From Methylophilus sp. 14 (GTDB lineage Bacteria; Pseudomonadota; Gammaproteobacteria; Burkholderiales; Methylophilaceae), in the NCBI RefSeq assembly GCF_015354345.1, contig NZ_JADKYS010000006.1:1-64000 (forward strand): a stretch of DNA of 64,000 bases, in the 5' to 3' direction. The position numbers were made by a program, and so were the translations under genes. Shown here piece after piece: positions 1 to 8,390 of this stretch (its first letter is position 1; each line of letters starts with the position of its first letter). The notes below the pieces were generated by a model. It did not search any database and was not told the origin of the DNA. It saw only the letters and a program-made list of their open reading frames with translations.

Positions 1-371
1 ATCAACTCGCTCCCGCAGAGTTTGAACGGCGGTATTTCGAGAGGCTCGAAAATATCTAGGCTAGCCGGGTCGATTCAACCCTTTAAAAATCCTTTAACAA
101 CTTTCCCAGCTAGGATTGCTTTTTTTGACGATAATTTGGGATGTAGGAGTCTAAAAAACTCATCCTCTATATCCTTAAAGGAAGACATTCCATATGTACT
201 CACCAAAAGACTTTTCAGTGATTGACTGTTTCTTTTCTCAATAAATTGATTAATAAATTGAGTTTTTCCACTACCCCAAGCGCCTTTAATGAGAACAGCA
301 TACTCAGGTGAGTCAGATAGCTGACAATAGTATTCGAGAAATTCAAAGATTTTTTGGTTGTGAGAAAGCAT
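1..371 (-). pseudogene. KAP-like P-loop NTPase, N-terminal part, interrupted by an in-frame stop
   Basis: The first 98 codons (371 down to 78) encode a P-loop NTPase start: a Walker A motif GAWGSGKTQF follows a short helix (YAVLIKG), as in KAP-type NTPases, which are often membrane- or defence-associated. A TGA at 75-77 ends the frame, far short of the several hundred residues usual for KAP proteins. The same frame stays open beyond this stop to the window edge (24 codons, beginning IDPASLDIF), so a nonsense mutation or a sequencing error is more likely than a genuine 98-aa protein. The gene lies 38 nt downstream of the small gene at 410-583, in AT-rich DNA unlike glnS. The family call rests on the Walker A context only; the rest of the gene is outside the window. 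Confidence 0.5.
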
Positions 372-409
372 AGATGTGTAGGGCAGATGAACTTACAGTC
401 AGCCGTAAA

Positions 410-583
410 TTATTCTTTGTAATTAAAGACATCTTGTTGCAAGTTATCAGTCTTATTTTTTTTAGTAACTACATAAGGTGTACCATGCTGCTCAGCCAGT
501 TTTTTTGCAGTTTGGGCTGCCCGACGTAGTGCTTCATCAATATCTTTAAACTCTTTTTCTATCAACTTTTCTTTTTCAGTCAT
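410..583 (-). CDS. Small 57-aa charged protein, third gene of a zeta-like module
   Basis: A 57-residue frame starts at ATG 583-581 and overlaps the stop of the preceding zeta-like gene as ATGA, which points to translational coupling. The product begins MTEKEKLIEKEFKDIDEA and contains an Ala/Arg/Lys helix (ALRRAAQTAKKLAEQHG) followed by GTPYVV. Small proteins with an Ala-rich helix and a GTP-hydrophobic strand are often encoded next to zeta-like ATPases, in my recollection of such loci, and may be antitoxin or partner subunits; that is not proven here. It has no signal peptide or membrane segment. Its position in an unbroken chain of overlapping genes is the main support that it is real. Confidence 0.6.
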   Translation of the reverse strand: MTEKEKLIEKEFKDIDEALRRAAQTAKKLAEQHGTPYVVTKKNKTDNLQQDVFNYKE

Positions 584-1095
584 AGATTCACGCCTCGTGA
601 TATTAATTTAGGTTCGTCGCTAGAATTGTCATACAAAGACCATGAATTTGCTAGGGGACTGTAAAGCTGATGAAAGTTATTTAAGCCAGCTTTGAATCTA
701 CGCTTGATGGTAGCTTCTGGGATATTGTGTCCGCCAGCCGCAACTCTTGATGCAACTCTGGCAATCGCAATTTCTGGATCAGGCAGGCTTAAAAAAGCAA
801 GTGTGATGTGATAGCCAAGTTTTTTCCACTCGAGAATATCTTTTGCATAAGTTTTGCCTGACAGCGTAGTTTCAATGGCAAAGCTGTTCCCTGCTTTTAC
901 ATTAAACTCAATTTCTTTCAGCATGAGTCTTGCTGCTTTTATGGCCGCCGATTCAGGAGAAAAGGGCGCTAACCCGGCAGCAATCAGGTCGGCATTGATA
1001 AAGATTGGACAACCCGCTTCATTAGGCAAGTATTCACGGGCAAAGGTGGTTTTTCCTGCGCCGTTTGGACCTGCAATAATGATGACTTTTTTCAT
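580..1095 (-). CDS. Zeta-toxin-like P-loop kinase/ATPase
   Basis: The 171-residue product has a textbook Walker A (GPNGAGKTT, residues 9-17), an Asp-containing NADLIA segment near residues 34-39 and IETTLSG at 74-80, the arrangement of zeta-toxin-family kinases. Known zeta toxins phosphorylate UDP-N-acetylglucosamine and block wall synthesis, but many chromosomal relatives have no proven toxicity, so the activity is an inference. Its start overlaps the stop of the upstream small gene (ATG 1095-1093, stop 1094-1092) and its own stop overlaps the downstream small gene, both as ATGA. It would be co-translated with both partners and lies in the same transcription unit as glnS. The C-terminus (YDNSSDEPKLI) is typical of the family and appears complete. 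Confidence 0.75.
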   Translation of the reverse strand: MKKVIIIAGPNGAGKTTFAREYLPNEAGCPIFINADLIAAGLAPFSPESAAIKAARLMLKEIEFNVKAGNSFAIETTLSGKTYAKDILEWKKLGYHITLAFLSLPDPEIAIARVASRVAAGGHNIPEATIKRRFKAGLNNFHQLYSPLANSWSLYDNSSDEPKLISRGVNL

Positions 1096-1268
1096 TGGTC
1101 TAGAAGTTGGTCAATTCTTTCAAAAACGACTTCGGCCGGGATGGTTTTAACTTTATTGCAAAGGATGTCGTCCAGACGCTCCTGAGCAACATTTAGCCAC
1201 GCTTTCTCAATCAAACTCCACTCCCGATTATGAGGGAAAGATGAATGATTGGCATGGCTCTTATCCAT
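1092..1268 (-). CDS. Small addiction-module-antitoxin-like protein
   Basis: This frame encodes 58 residues from ATG 1268-1266, which overlaps the glnS stop as TAATG; an alternative ATG at 1280-1278 would add four residues and overlap glnS by 13 nt. The C-terminal half (AWLNVAQERLDDILCNKVKT then IPAEVVFERI) matches the pattern of the PF09720 addiction-module antitoxins, with the helix W...A..RL and the K-T-I-P-A-E-V-F tail. The N-terminal half of that family (the LPPEER-type helix) is missing, so this may be a shortened antitoxin. Members of that family usually pair with RelE-type toxins; here the neighbour is a zeta-like kinase. Antitoxin function is an inference. Confidence 0.6.
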   Translation of the reverse strand: MDKSHANHSSFPHNREWSLIEKAWLNVAQERLDDILCNKVKTIPAEVVFERIDQLLDQ

Positions 1269-3049
1269 TACTTCTGCCAATTATCTTTTAACGTCACCGT
1301 TCTGTTAAATACAGGTTTGCCAGCGACGCTGTCTTTGCGGTCTGCCACAAAGTAGCCGTGACGTTCAAACTGGTAGATATCACCTGCTTGTGCCTCTTGT
1401 GCACTTTGCTCAAGTTGGGCGGTGATGGTGGTGACTGAATTCGGGTTAATGTCCTCTAAAAAGTCTTTATCGCCACTACCCGGGTGCGCGTCTTTAAACA
1501 GGCGGTCATACAGGCGGATTTCTGCGGTGTAGGCATGGGCAGCGCTGACCCAGTGGATGTTGCCTTTGACTTTGACGCTATCTGAGCCCGGCGTGCCGGA
1601 TTTGGTGTCTGGCAGGTATTCGCAATGCACGGTGGTGACATTGCCCGCAGCGTCTTTTTCGCAGCTGATGCATTTGACCACGTAGCCGTAGCGCAGGCGT
1701 ACCATATTGCCAGGGAACAGGCGGAAGTAGCCTTTGCTTGGTTCTTCCATAAAGTCTTCGCGCTCTATCCACAGCTCTTTGGAAAGTTTAACTACGCGTT
1801 TGCCCAGCTCCGGTTTTTGCGGATGGTTAGGTGCAAAACAATCTTCGTCTTGATTTTCTGGATAGTTATCAATGACCAGTTTAATTGGGTCAAGCACGCC
1901 AATTTTGCGTGGCGCGGATTCGTTGAGTACTTCGCGCATGCAGTCTTCGAGGATGCTATAGTCGATCCAGGAGTCCGCCTTGGATACACCGATACGATCC
2001 GTAAACAGCTTGAAGCCTTCTGGCGTATAGCCGCGACGACGCGCACCTGCCAGGGTCGGCAAGCGTGGGTCATCCCAGCCACTGACGTGTTTTTCTTCGA
2101 CCAGTTGGATCAGTTTGCGCTTGGAGAGCACCACATAGGTTAGGTTTAACCGTGCAAACTCGTATTGGTAAGGCACTGGGTTGGCCAGCAAACCAGCTTC
2201 TACCAGGCGTGCCATCAGCCAGTCATAGAATGGGCGCTGATCTTCAAATTCCAGCGTACAGATGGAGTGGGTGATTTGCTCCAGCGCATCTTCAATTGGG
2301 TGCGCAAAGGTGTACATGGGGTAAATACACCATTGGTCGCCGGTATTGTGGTGATGCGCACGGCGGATGCGGTAGATGGCTGGGTCACGCAGATTGATAT
2401 TAGGCGAGGCCATATCAATTTTGGCGCGTAGCAACATGCTGCCATCCGGGTGCTTACCATCCCGCATTTCTCTGAAGATGCGCAAGTTGTCTTCAACGCT
2501 GCGGTTGCGGAAAGGCGAGTCTTTGCCTGGCTCAGTGAGGGTGCCACGGTTGATACGCACTTCTTCGGCGGTTTGCTCATCAACATAGGCATGACCATTA
2601 GTAATCAGTGCTTCTGCCGCTTGGTACATCACATCAAAATAATCTGAGGCAAAGTACAAATTCGTTTCTTTGTTGCCGCTAGGCGTGGCATTGTCCCAGC
2701 CAAAACCCAGCCATTGCACCATGTCTGAGATGCTGTCTACGTATTCCTGGCTTTCTTTCTCAGGATTGGTATCGTCAAAGCGCAAGTGGCAAACGCCGTT
2801 GTAATCACGCGCCAGACCAAAGTTTAAAAAGATCGATTTGGCATGGCCAATGTGTAAATAACCATTAGGCTCTGGCGGAAAGCGTGTGCGGATTTTGGCA
2901 AAATCTACCTGGCCACCGGCTTGATGCTTGGCATCGCCGGGCGAGCCTGCCCATTTTTTGCTCGCGTATTTGTTTTCTGCGAGGTCTTTATCAATCACGG
3001 CACGGATAAAGTTGGAGGCGGCTGGAATCGGTTCTTTTTCTGTCGACAT
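1268..3049 (-). CDS. glnS: Glutaminyl-tRNA synthetase
   Basis: GlnRS charges tRNA-Gln with glutamine in the cytoplasm. The 593-aa product has the class I signatures: the HIGH-type motif in NGYLHIGHAKS near residue 60 and the KMSKS-equivalent VLSKRKL in the middle, followed by the C-terminal beta-barrel anticodon-binding domains. It is slightly longer than E. coli GlnRS because of an N-terminal extension before TRFPPEPNGY. The start ATG at 3049 follows a purine-rich stretch; birA diverges on the other side. Presence of GlnRS suits gamma/betaproteobacteria that do not rely only on the amidotransferase route. The accessory zeta-like genes begin directly on its stop codon. Confidence 0.97.
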   Translation of the reverse strand: MSTEKEPIPAASNFIRAVIDKDLAENKYASKKWAGSPGDAKHQAGGQVDFAKIRTRFPPEPNGYLHIGHAKSIFLNFGLARDYNGVCHLRFDDTNPEKESQEYVDSISDMVQWLGFGWDNATPSGNKETNLYFASDYFDVMYQAAEALITNGHAYVDEQTAEEVRINRGTLTEPGKDSPFRNRSVEDNLRIFREMRDGKHPDGSMLLRAKIDMASPNINLRDPAIYRIRRAHHHNTGDQWCIYPMYTFAHPIEDALEQITHSICTLEFEDQRPFYDWLMARLVEAGLLANPVPYQYEFARLNLTYVVLSKRKLIQLVEEKHVSGWDDPRLPTLAGARRRGYTPEGFKLFTDRIGVSKADSWIDYSILEDCMREVLNESAPRKIGVLDPIKLVIDNYPENQDEDCFAPNHPQKPELGKRVVKLSKELWIEREDFMEEPSKGYFRLFPGNMVRLRYGYVVKCISCEKDAAGNVTTVHCEYLPDTKSGTPGSDSVKVKGNIHWVSAAHAYTAEIRLYDRLFKDAHPGSGDKDFLEDINPNSVTTITAQLEQSAQEAQAGDIYQFERHGYFVADRKDSVAGKPVFNRTVTLKDNWQK

Positions 3050-3216
3050 GGCGGTTCTTGGAGGTTGCTAAAGTAGGTGTATTTTACACGCTTCACGACC
3101 TGACCCAAAACGCTTAATGCAAGGTGTTTCAAGCGCTGATCGACCGGCTGCGCAGGCTTGGTATGCTACACTGCGGGCTATGATTCACCTCTGCGACACG
3201 TTTAAAAAATAATTCG

Positions 3217-4206
3217 ATGAACAAACTGGCATTTCCGATATTGGCGGTATTGGCCGATGGCAAGTTTCACTCTGGTGAAGCGCTTGCGCAGCGCTTTGGC
3301 GTGACGCGGGCGACTGTCTACAACGCAATTCAGTCGGTAGAAACATTGGGGATTACGGTCTTCTCGGTGCGCGGGCGCGGCTATCGCCTGCCCAAGGCGG
3401 TGACTTTGCTGGATGTGGATGCCATTGTGCAGGCCTGTAGCGAATATGCACCGTGGTTTCATGTGCAAGTGCTGGCGCAAGTGGATTCGACCAACCGTTA
3501 CCTCATGCAGGAAAGTGCGCGCGGGATGGCGCATGGCACTTGTGTCGCTGCGCATATCCAGACCGCCGGGCGCGGGCGCCGTGGCCGAATCTGGTTATCA
3601 CAGTTGGGTGGCAGCCTGACTTTTTCCTTGTTGTGGCGCTTTCAGTGTGGTGCTGCTGGGTTGTCCGGCCTCAGCCTGGTGGTTGGGCTGGCGCTGGTGC
3701 GAGCCTTGCATTCCCTGGGGTTGACGGAGGTGCAGTTAAAGTGGCCGAATGACTTGCTGGTGCAGCAGCGAGGGCAGTGGCACAAGTTGGGCGGGATTTT
3801 GATTGAGCTGCAAGGTGATATGGAAGGGCCAAGTGCGGCAGTGATTGGCATCGGCCTCAACCTCGAGATTGCGACTGAGATGCGGCAGAGTATTGATCAG
3901 CCAGTATTAGGCTTGAATGACTTGGCTGCGCAGGCCTTGGATCCGAATCTATTACTTGGGCGCTGCCTCAGCCAGCTAGCCATTCACTTAAACCAGTTTG
4001 CCGAACAAGGGTTTGCCTATTTTCAAGATGAATGGACTGCTGTGCATGCGTTTCATCAGCAGCCCGTCAATTTGTTGCTGGCCAATGGTCAGACGATTCC
4101 TGGCCTAGTGCTGGGCGTGGCCGAAGAGGGGAGTTTGCTGGTGAAAACCGCGACGGGCCAACAGCGGTTTAATGCTGGTGAAATCAGTGTGCGGAGTGCC
4201 GCATGA
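3217..4206 (+). CDS. birA: Biotin-protein ligase / biotin operon repressor
   Basis: BirA activates biotin as biotinyl-AMP and attaches it to carboxylase carrier proteins; forms with an N-terminal helix-turn-helix also repress biotin genes. The 329-aa product has that HTH (GEALAQRFGVTRATVYNAIQ, residues about 18-37), so it is the bifunctional type. The ligase domain shows QTAGRGRRGR (biotin/adenylate loop) and KWPNDLL, and a C-terminal SH3-like domain follows. Its stop overlaps the coaX start as ATGA, making birA-coaX a coupled pair, a common arrangement in betaproteobacteria. Confidence 0.95.
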   Translation: MNKLAFPILAVLADGKFHSGEALAQRFGVTRATVYNAIQSVETLGITVFSVRGRGYRLPKAVTLLDVDAIVQACSEYAPWFHVQVLAQVDSTNRYLMQESARGMAHGTCVAAHIQTAGRGRRGRIWLSQLGGSLTFSLLWRFQCGAAGLSGLSLVVGLALVRALHSLGLTEVQLKWPNDLLVQQRGQWHKLGGILIELQGDMEGPSAAVIGIGLNLEIATEMRQSIDQPVLGLNDLAAQALDPNLLLGRCLSQLAIHLNQFAEQGFAYFQDEWTAVHAFHQQPVNLLLANGQTIPGLVLGVAEEGSLLVKTATGQQRFNAGEISVRSAA

Positions 4207-4979
4207 AGCTATTGATTGACGCAGGTAATACACGCACCAAATGGGCCTGGTGCCCAGACCAGCCGCATCAGGATGCTGCATGGCAAGTACATGCTTTAGC
4301 GCATCAGCAATGGTTGCAAGGCGATGCCGAAGCGCAACGCCTGTTGCAAGCCGTAGCGCAGGCAGAGCAAATTATGTTGAGTAATGTGGCCGGTGCGCAT
4401 TGGTTGCAGCCATTGCCTGCGTTGGAACAGCGCCTGCATTTGATTCAGTCCAGCGCCTCTGCACTGGGCGTACAAAATAGCTATCAGCAGCCAGCGCAAT
4501 TGGGCAGTGATCGCTGGTGCAGTGTACTCGCCGTGTGGCAGCAGTTTGGCCAGTCGGCGCTGGTAGTCACTGCTGGCACGGCGCTGACGATAGATGCGCT
4601 TGTGGTGAACCAGGCTGGGGCTAGTTTTGCTGGCGGCAGCATACAGCCTGGATTACGCTTGATGTGGCAAAGCTTGCAGCAAGGCGCTGCGCAACTGGAT
4701 TATGCTTATCCACCTGATCAGGCTGTGCCGTCAGGGTTTGCGCAAAACAGCCAGCAGGCGATGTGGCTGGGCTGTGTGCAGGCACTTGCGGCATCCGTCA
4801 GCGCACAGTTTGAACGCATGACATCTTTGGTTGAAGTTCAGCCTTTATTGGTGCTGACTGGCGGGGATGCAGCGTTATTGCATAGATATTTGCCTGACAG
4901 ATTGTCAGCGCAGGCGATTATTGTGGATAATCTGGTTTTAAAGGGGTTGGCCTGCTTGGCTGAACATACAGACAAATGA
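4203..4979 (+). CDS. coaX: Type III pantothenate kinase
   Basis: CoaX phosphorylates pantothenate in the first committed step of coenzyme A synthesis. The 258-aa protein has the ASKHA-fold signatures of this family: an N-terminal phosphate loop LLIDAGNTRTKWAW, GSDRWCSVLAV in the substrate region, AGTALTIDAL and FAGGSIQPGL. Length fits the family (about 240-260 aa). Translation is probably coupled to birA through the 4-nt overlap, and the SPOR gene follows after 13 nt, so the three form one operon. Confidence 0.95.
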   Translation: MKLLIDAGNTRTKWAWCPDQPHQDAAWQVHALAHQQWLQGDAEAQRLLQAVAQAEQIMLSNVAGAHWLQPLPALEQRLHLIQSSASALGVQNSYQQPAQLGSDRWCSVLAVWQQFGQSALVVTAGTALTIDALVVNQAGASFAGGSIQPGLRLMWQSLQQGAAQLDYAYPPDQAVPSGFAQNSQQAMWLGCVQALAASVSAQFERMTSLVEVQPLLVLTGGDAALLHRYLPDRLSAQAIIVDNLVLKGLACLAEHTDK

Positions 4980-4992
4980 AAAGCACACAATA

Positions 4993-5829
4993 ATGAAAAG
5001 ACTATTCTGGATATTGCTGTTAGCCAACATGGCCGTGTTTGCTTATTTTAAGCATGATGCATCGTTGTCGGCCGTCAGCAGCCTCAAGCCTGAAATACAC
5101 CCTGAACAAATCAAATTGCTGAGTGCGCAAGCGTTGACGGCTTACCCTAAGCGCACGGTGGCTGTAGCGCCTGCGCCCGAGCCAGTTTCAGCGCCAGAGG
5201 TGGCCGTAAGTAGCTCACCTGTCATCACCCCTAATTTGTCTAAAGCAGACATTAAAGTGCCAGAAGTCAAAGCGGGGGACGCAAAACCGCTTGAAAGCAA
5301 GCCTGCTGAGAAAACTGCTGGGGATAAAACGCCAGCCGCCAAGCCAGCGGAAACGCATGCAGCCGTCCAGACCGCATGTTACGAGTGGAGCGGCTTTAAT
5401 ATGGCGCGCGTGACAGAAGCTGCCAACCTCGCCCAGCAAATGAATATCAAAACGCAAACCAATATGACCAGCACTGGCCAGGACAATGTGCGTTATTGGA
5501 TTTACAAGCCGCCATTAGCCACCGCAGAAGCCGCGCAAACCAAAGCGGATGAGTTGCGCAAACTGGGCGTTGAAGATTTCTTCATTGTGCAAGATGACCC
5601 TAAATGGCGTAACGCGATCTCGTTTGGCGTATTCCGTGATGAAAAACTCGCCGATAAACTGATGGCAGACCTAAAAAACAAAGGCGTGAAATTGCTGATT
5701 AAGGCCACGCGCAACGGCGGCCAGGCAGTGATTAAATTACAGCAGGTGACCCCACAGCAGTTTGCCAGTTTGCAAAAATCACGTTCACATTTTCCTGACT
5801 CAGTATTAAAAGAAATTCCCTGCCAGTGA
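4993..5829 (+). CDS. SPOR-domain membrane protein
   Basis: The 278-aa product starts with one hydrophobic segment (LFWILLLANMAVFAYF, residues 4-19) that anchors it in the inner membrane. A long Pro/Ala/Lys/Glu-rich linker (about 40-125) would extend through the periplasm. The C-terminal part (about 130-215 and beyond) has SPOR-like beta-alpha repeats (VRYWIYKPP, GVEDFFIVQDD, ISFGVFRDEK). SPOR domains bind denuded glycan strands at the septum, so a role in division or envelope remodelling is likely but inferred. It is the third gene of the birA-coaX operon, an association common in betaproteobacteria. Confidence 0.85.
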   Translation: MKRLFWILLLANMAVFAYFKHDASLSAVSSLKPEIHPEQIKLLSAQALTAYPKRTVAVAPAPEPVSAPEVAVSSSPVITPNLSKADIKVPEVKAGDAKPLESKPAEKTAGDKTPAAKPAETHAAVQTACYEWSGFNMARVTEAANLAQQMNIKTQTNMTSTGQDNVRYWIYKPPLATAEAAQTKADELRKLGVEDFFIVQDDPKWRNAISFGVFRDEKLADKLMADLKNKGVKLLIKATRNGGQAVIKLQQVTPQQFASLQKSRSHFPDSVLKEIPCQ

Positions 5830-5957
5830 TGTATTTATCATTTGGTAGAGAGCATTGCCTAAGGGGCTATTGACCTTTATATTTTCCCCTGCTAAATTTC
5901 CGATACATAATTTATTTTATGTTAATTTTATATCAATATAATTTAAGGAGGGCGGGT

Positions 5958-6461
5958 ATGTTTAGGAAATTGCTGGTAGCGATGGCAATGCTGGTTTCAA
6001 CTCAGGCATTTGCTGTGACTTATACGTATGTGGGTTCGTTTGATACAAATGGTGGTGGTGCAGCACCGCATTGGACAACAAACCCTGAGGTTTACTCAGG
6101 GTTGGATGCGGCAGCCTTATTGTTTGGCGGGGTGGCTTCAGACTATGTGATTTCCACAAACGCTTCTTTGGATGCCAGTACCATTACGTTTACAGCGTGG
6201 TATGACGGTTGGGGGGATCATGCAGGTAAAGAGTTTGCACAGAGTTACAAATTAGACTCAACAGGTTTGGGTTATAACGGTTGTGAAACTGCAGGGACTG
6301 ATTGCTTTTTCTCAGCCTACTCTGCTTATGTGACTGATGGTTTTAGCGCAACCAACTATGTGTGGCGAGTTGGCGCTGTACCTGAGCCAGAAAGCATTGC
6401 GTTAATGACTATGGGCTTGGCAACGTTAGTTGTAGCACGCGGCCGTCGTCGTCAAAAGTAA
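5958..6461 (+). CDS. PEP-CTERM sorted exported protein
   Basis: The start is taken as ATG 5958, not the in-frame ATG 39 nt upstream, because a strong ribosome site (AAGGAGGG, 5945-5952) stands just before it and the protein then begins with a signal peptide (MFRKLLVAMAMLVSTQAFA). The 167-aa product ends in a PEP-CTERM tag: VPEPES, a hydrophobic stretch (IALMTMGLATLVVA) and the basic tail RGRRRQK. In known systems an exosortase (EpsH/Xrt) cleaves the tag and the protein reaches the surface or polysaccharide matrix. The central domain (tyrosine- and glycine-rich, two Cys) is not recognised. No exosortase is in this window. It stands alone with a terminator behind it. Confidence 0.85.
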   Translation: MFRKLLVAMAMLVSTQAFAVTYTYVGSFDTNGGGAAPHWTTNPEVYSGLDAAALLFGGVASDYVISTNASLDASTITFTAWYDGWGDHAGKEFAQSYKLDSTGLGYNGCETAGTDCFFSAYSAYVTDGFSATNYVWRVGAVPEPESIALMTMGLATLVVARGRRRQK

Positions 6462-6503
6462 TTCGAGTAAAATCACTAACCTCGGTTGTGACAAGACTTA
6501 AAC

Positions 6504-6531
6504 AAAAAAGCCCGCATTTAGCGGGCTTTTT
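6504..6531. terminator. Bidirectional intrinsic terminator
   Basis: An A-tract, the stem AAGCCCGC / GCGGGCTT with loop ATTTA, and a T-tract give a hairpin with U-runs in both directions. It sits between the PEP-CTERM gene and the convergent lpdA and would stop both transcripts. Confidence 0.85.
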
Positions 6532-6551
6532 GCTGTGCAAAGATATGAGTT

Positions 6552-8315
6552 TTAGCGCTTTTTAGGCGGCAACATATCGGTAATCGTGCCTTCCTTCAGC
6601 TCAGCCGCAAAACACACCGTTTCAGATAGCGTCGGGTGGGCGTGAATCGTCAAGCCCAAGTCATGCGCATCTGCACCCATTTCAATCGCCAGTACGGCTT
6701 CGGCCAGCAACTCACCGGCGTTGATGCCGACAATACCTGCACCAATCACGCGATGCGTGTCTTTATCAAAAATCAGTTTGGTGGCACCTTCAGTACGCGC
6801 AATTGATAAGGCGCGACCACTGGCTGCCCATGGGAAGCTGGCTTTCTCTATCTCGATGCCTTTGGCTTTGGCCTCGGTTTCGGTCAGGCCTACCCAGGCA
6901 ATTTCAGGGTCGGTGTAGGCAACCGAAGGAATCACGTTGGCGACAAATTCAACTTTATGGCCAGCAATCACTTCCGCCGCCACTTTGGCTTCATGCGTGG
7001 CTTTGTGCGCTAACATGGGTTGGCCAACAATGTCGCCAATGGCAAAAATATTAGGCACATTGGTACGCATTTGTTTGTCGACAGCGATAAAGCCACGGTC
7101 ATCCACAATCACGCCCGCGTTTTCTGCGCCTATGTTTTTACCATTTGGGCGGCGGCCAATCGAGACCAGCACGCGGTCGTATTTCTGTGTTTCCTTGGGT
7201 GCATTTGCGCCTTCAAAGTCCACATAAATGCCGTCAGCCTTGGCTTCGAGTTTGGAGACCTTGGTCGACACCATAATGCTTTCAAAACGTTTTTCCATGC
7301 GCTTTTGCAAGGGGCGGATCAAGTCGCGGTCTGCGCCTGGGATCAGGCCATCCATAAATTCAACGACGCTGACTTTGGTGCCTAGCGCGTCATATACCGT
7401 GCCCATTTCCAGGCCGATAATGCCGCCACCAATGACTAGCATGCGGCCAGGAATATCTGCCAATGCCAATGCACCGGTAGAGTCCATAATGCGCTCGTCC
7501 TCTGGCGCACCTGGGAATTTCGTGGCTTGTGAACCGGCTGCAATAATCGCGTTTTCAAAACCGACCAGGGTCACTTTACCGTCAGCCGCCGTCACGGCGA
7601 TCTGGGTAGGGCTGGTGAATTTGCCGACACCGCTGACGACAGTCACGCCACGCGCTTTGGCCATTTGTGCCAGGCCGCCTGTCAATTTGCCGACCACATC
7701 GTTGGCTTTCCAGTTGCGCAGTTTGTCGAGGTCAATGTTTGGTTTGCCAAAGCTCAGGCCGTGATGTTCGGTTTCTTCGGCTTCGGTAATCACTTTTGCC
7801 GTATGTAACAGGGCCTTGGACGGGATGCAACCGACGTTCAGGCAAACACCACCCAATGTTGGATAGCGCTCAACCAGCACCACCTTCAGGCCAAGGTCGG
7901 CAGCACGGAAGGCGGCAGTGTAACCACCAGGGCCTGAGCCGAGCACCATGACCTGGCAAGTCACGTCATGATTGCCCGTCGCAGCTGCTGGTGTGGGAGC
8001 TGTAGGTGCGCTTGTTTGGGCTGCAGGAGCAGCTTCAACAGCAGCCGCAGGTTTAGCTTCAGCAGTTGCGCCCTGTGCGCTTTCTATGACTAAAATCAGG
8101 CTGCCTTTGGCGACTTTGTCACCGACGGCGACTTTGAGTTCTTTCACCACACCAGCGTGTGAAGAAGGGATGTCCATCGAGGCTTTATCAGATTCTACCG
8201 TGATCAGGGAATCCTCTTTGGCAATGGAATCACCCACGGCCACCAATACTTCGATGACATCGACGCTGTCAAAATTGCCGATATCCGGCACCACTATTTC
8301 AACCATTTGACTCAT
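6552..8315 (-). CDS. lpdA: Dihydrolipoamide dehydrogenase with N-terminal lipoyl domain (PDH E3)
   Basis: E3 reoxidises the lipoyl groups of the pyruvate dehydrogenase complex with NAD+. The 587-aa product has an extra N-terminal lipoyl domain (residues about 4-80) with the lipoylation Lys in ESDKASMD, then an Ala/Pro-rich hinge (about 85-115), then the flavoprotein: FAD motif GSGPGGYTAAFRAADLG, redox pair in GGVCLNVGCIPSK, NAD motif GGGIIGLEMG and the C-terminal His-Glu pair in HAHPTLSE. The lipoyl domain closely matches that of the E2 encoded at 14877-16214. The gene lies about 6.5 kb away from aceEF, with glucan genes between. Confidence 0.95.
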   Translation of the reverse strand: MSQMVEIVVPDIGNFDSVDVIEVLVAVGDSIAKEDSLITVESDKASMDIPSSHAGVVKELKVAVGDKVAKGSLILVIESAQGATAEAKPAAAVEAAPAAQTSAPTAPTPAAATGNHDVTCQVMVLGSGPGGYTAAFRAADLGLKVVLVERYPTLGGVCLNVGCIPSKALLHTAKVITEAEETEHHGLSFGKPNIDLDKLRNWKANDVVGKLTGGLAQMAKARGVTVVSGVGKFTSPTQIAVTAADGKVTLVGFENAIIAAGSQATKFPGAPEDERIMDSTGALALADIPGRMLVIGGGIIGLEMGTVYDALGTKVSVVEFMDGLIPGADRDLIRPLQKRMEKRFESIMVSTKVSKLEAKADGIYVDFEGANAPKETQKYDRVLVSIGRRPNGKNIGAENAGVIVDDRGFIAVDKQMRTNVPNIFAIGDIVGQPMLAHKATHEAKVAAEVIAGHKVEFVANVIPSVAYTDPEIAWVGLTETEAKAKGIEIEKASFPWAASGRALSIARTEGATKLIFDKDTHRVIGAGIVGINAGELLAEAVLAIEMGADAHDLGLTIHAHPTLSETVCFAAELKEGTITDMLPPKKR

Positions 8316-8390
8316 GAAAACCTTATATTCCGATTAGTTTTGCTATTTTATCACCAAAAGAACAAGATCACTTTTGGGCTGTCTACCATC

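Noticed and set aside
1625-2143. 172-aa frame opposite glnS
   Set aside because: It lies wholly antisense to a certain gene, has a start without a ribosome site, and follows from glnS codon composition.
5919-5957. Upstream in-frame ATG for the PEP-CTERM gene
   Set aside because: It would put 13 non-signal residues before the signal peptide and lacks a ribosome site; the AAGGAGGG site supports 5958.
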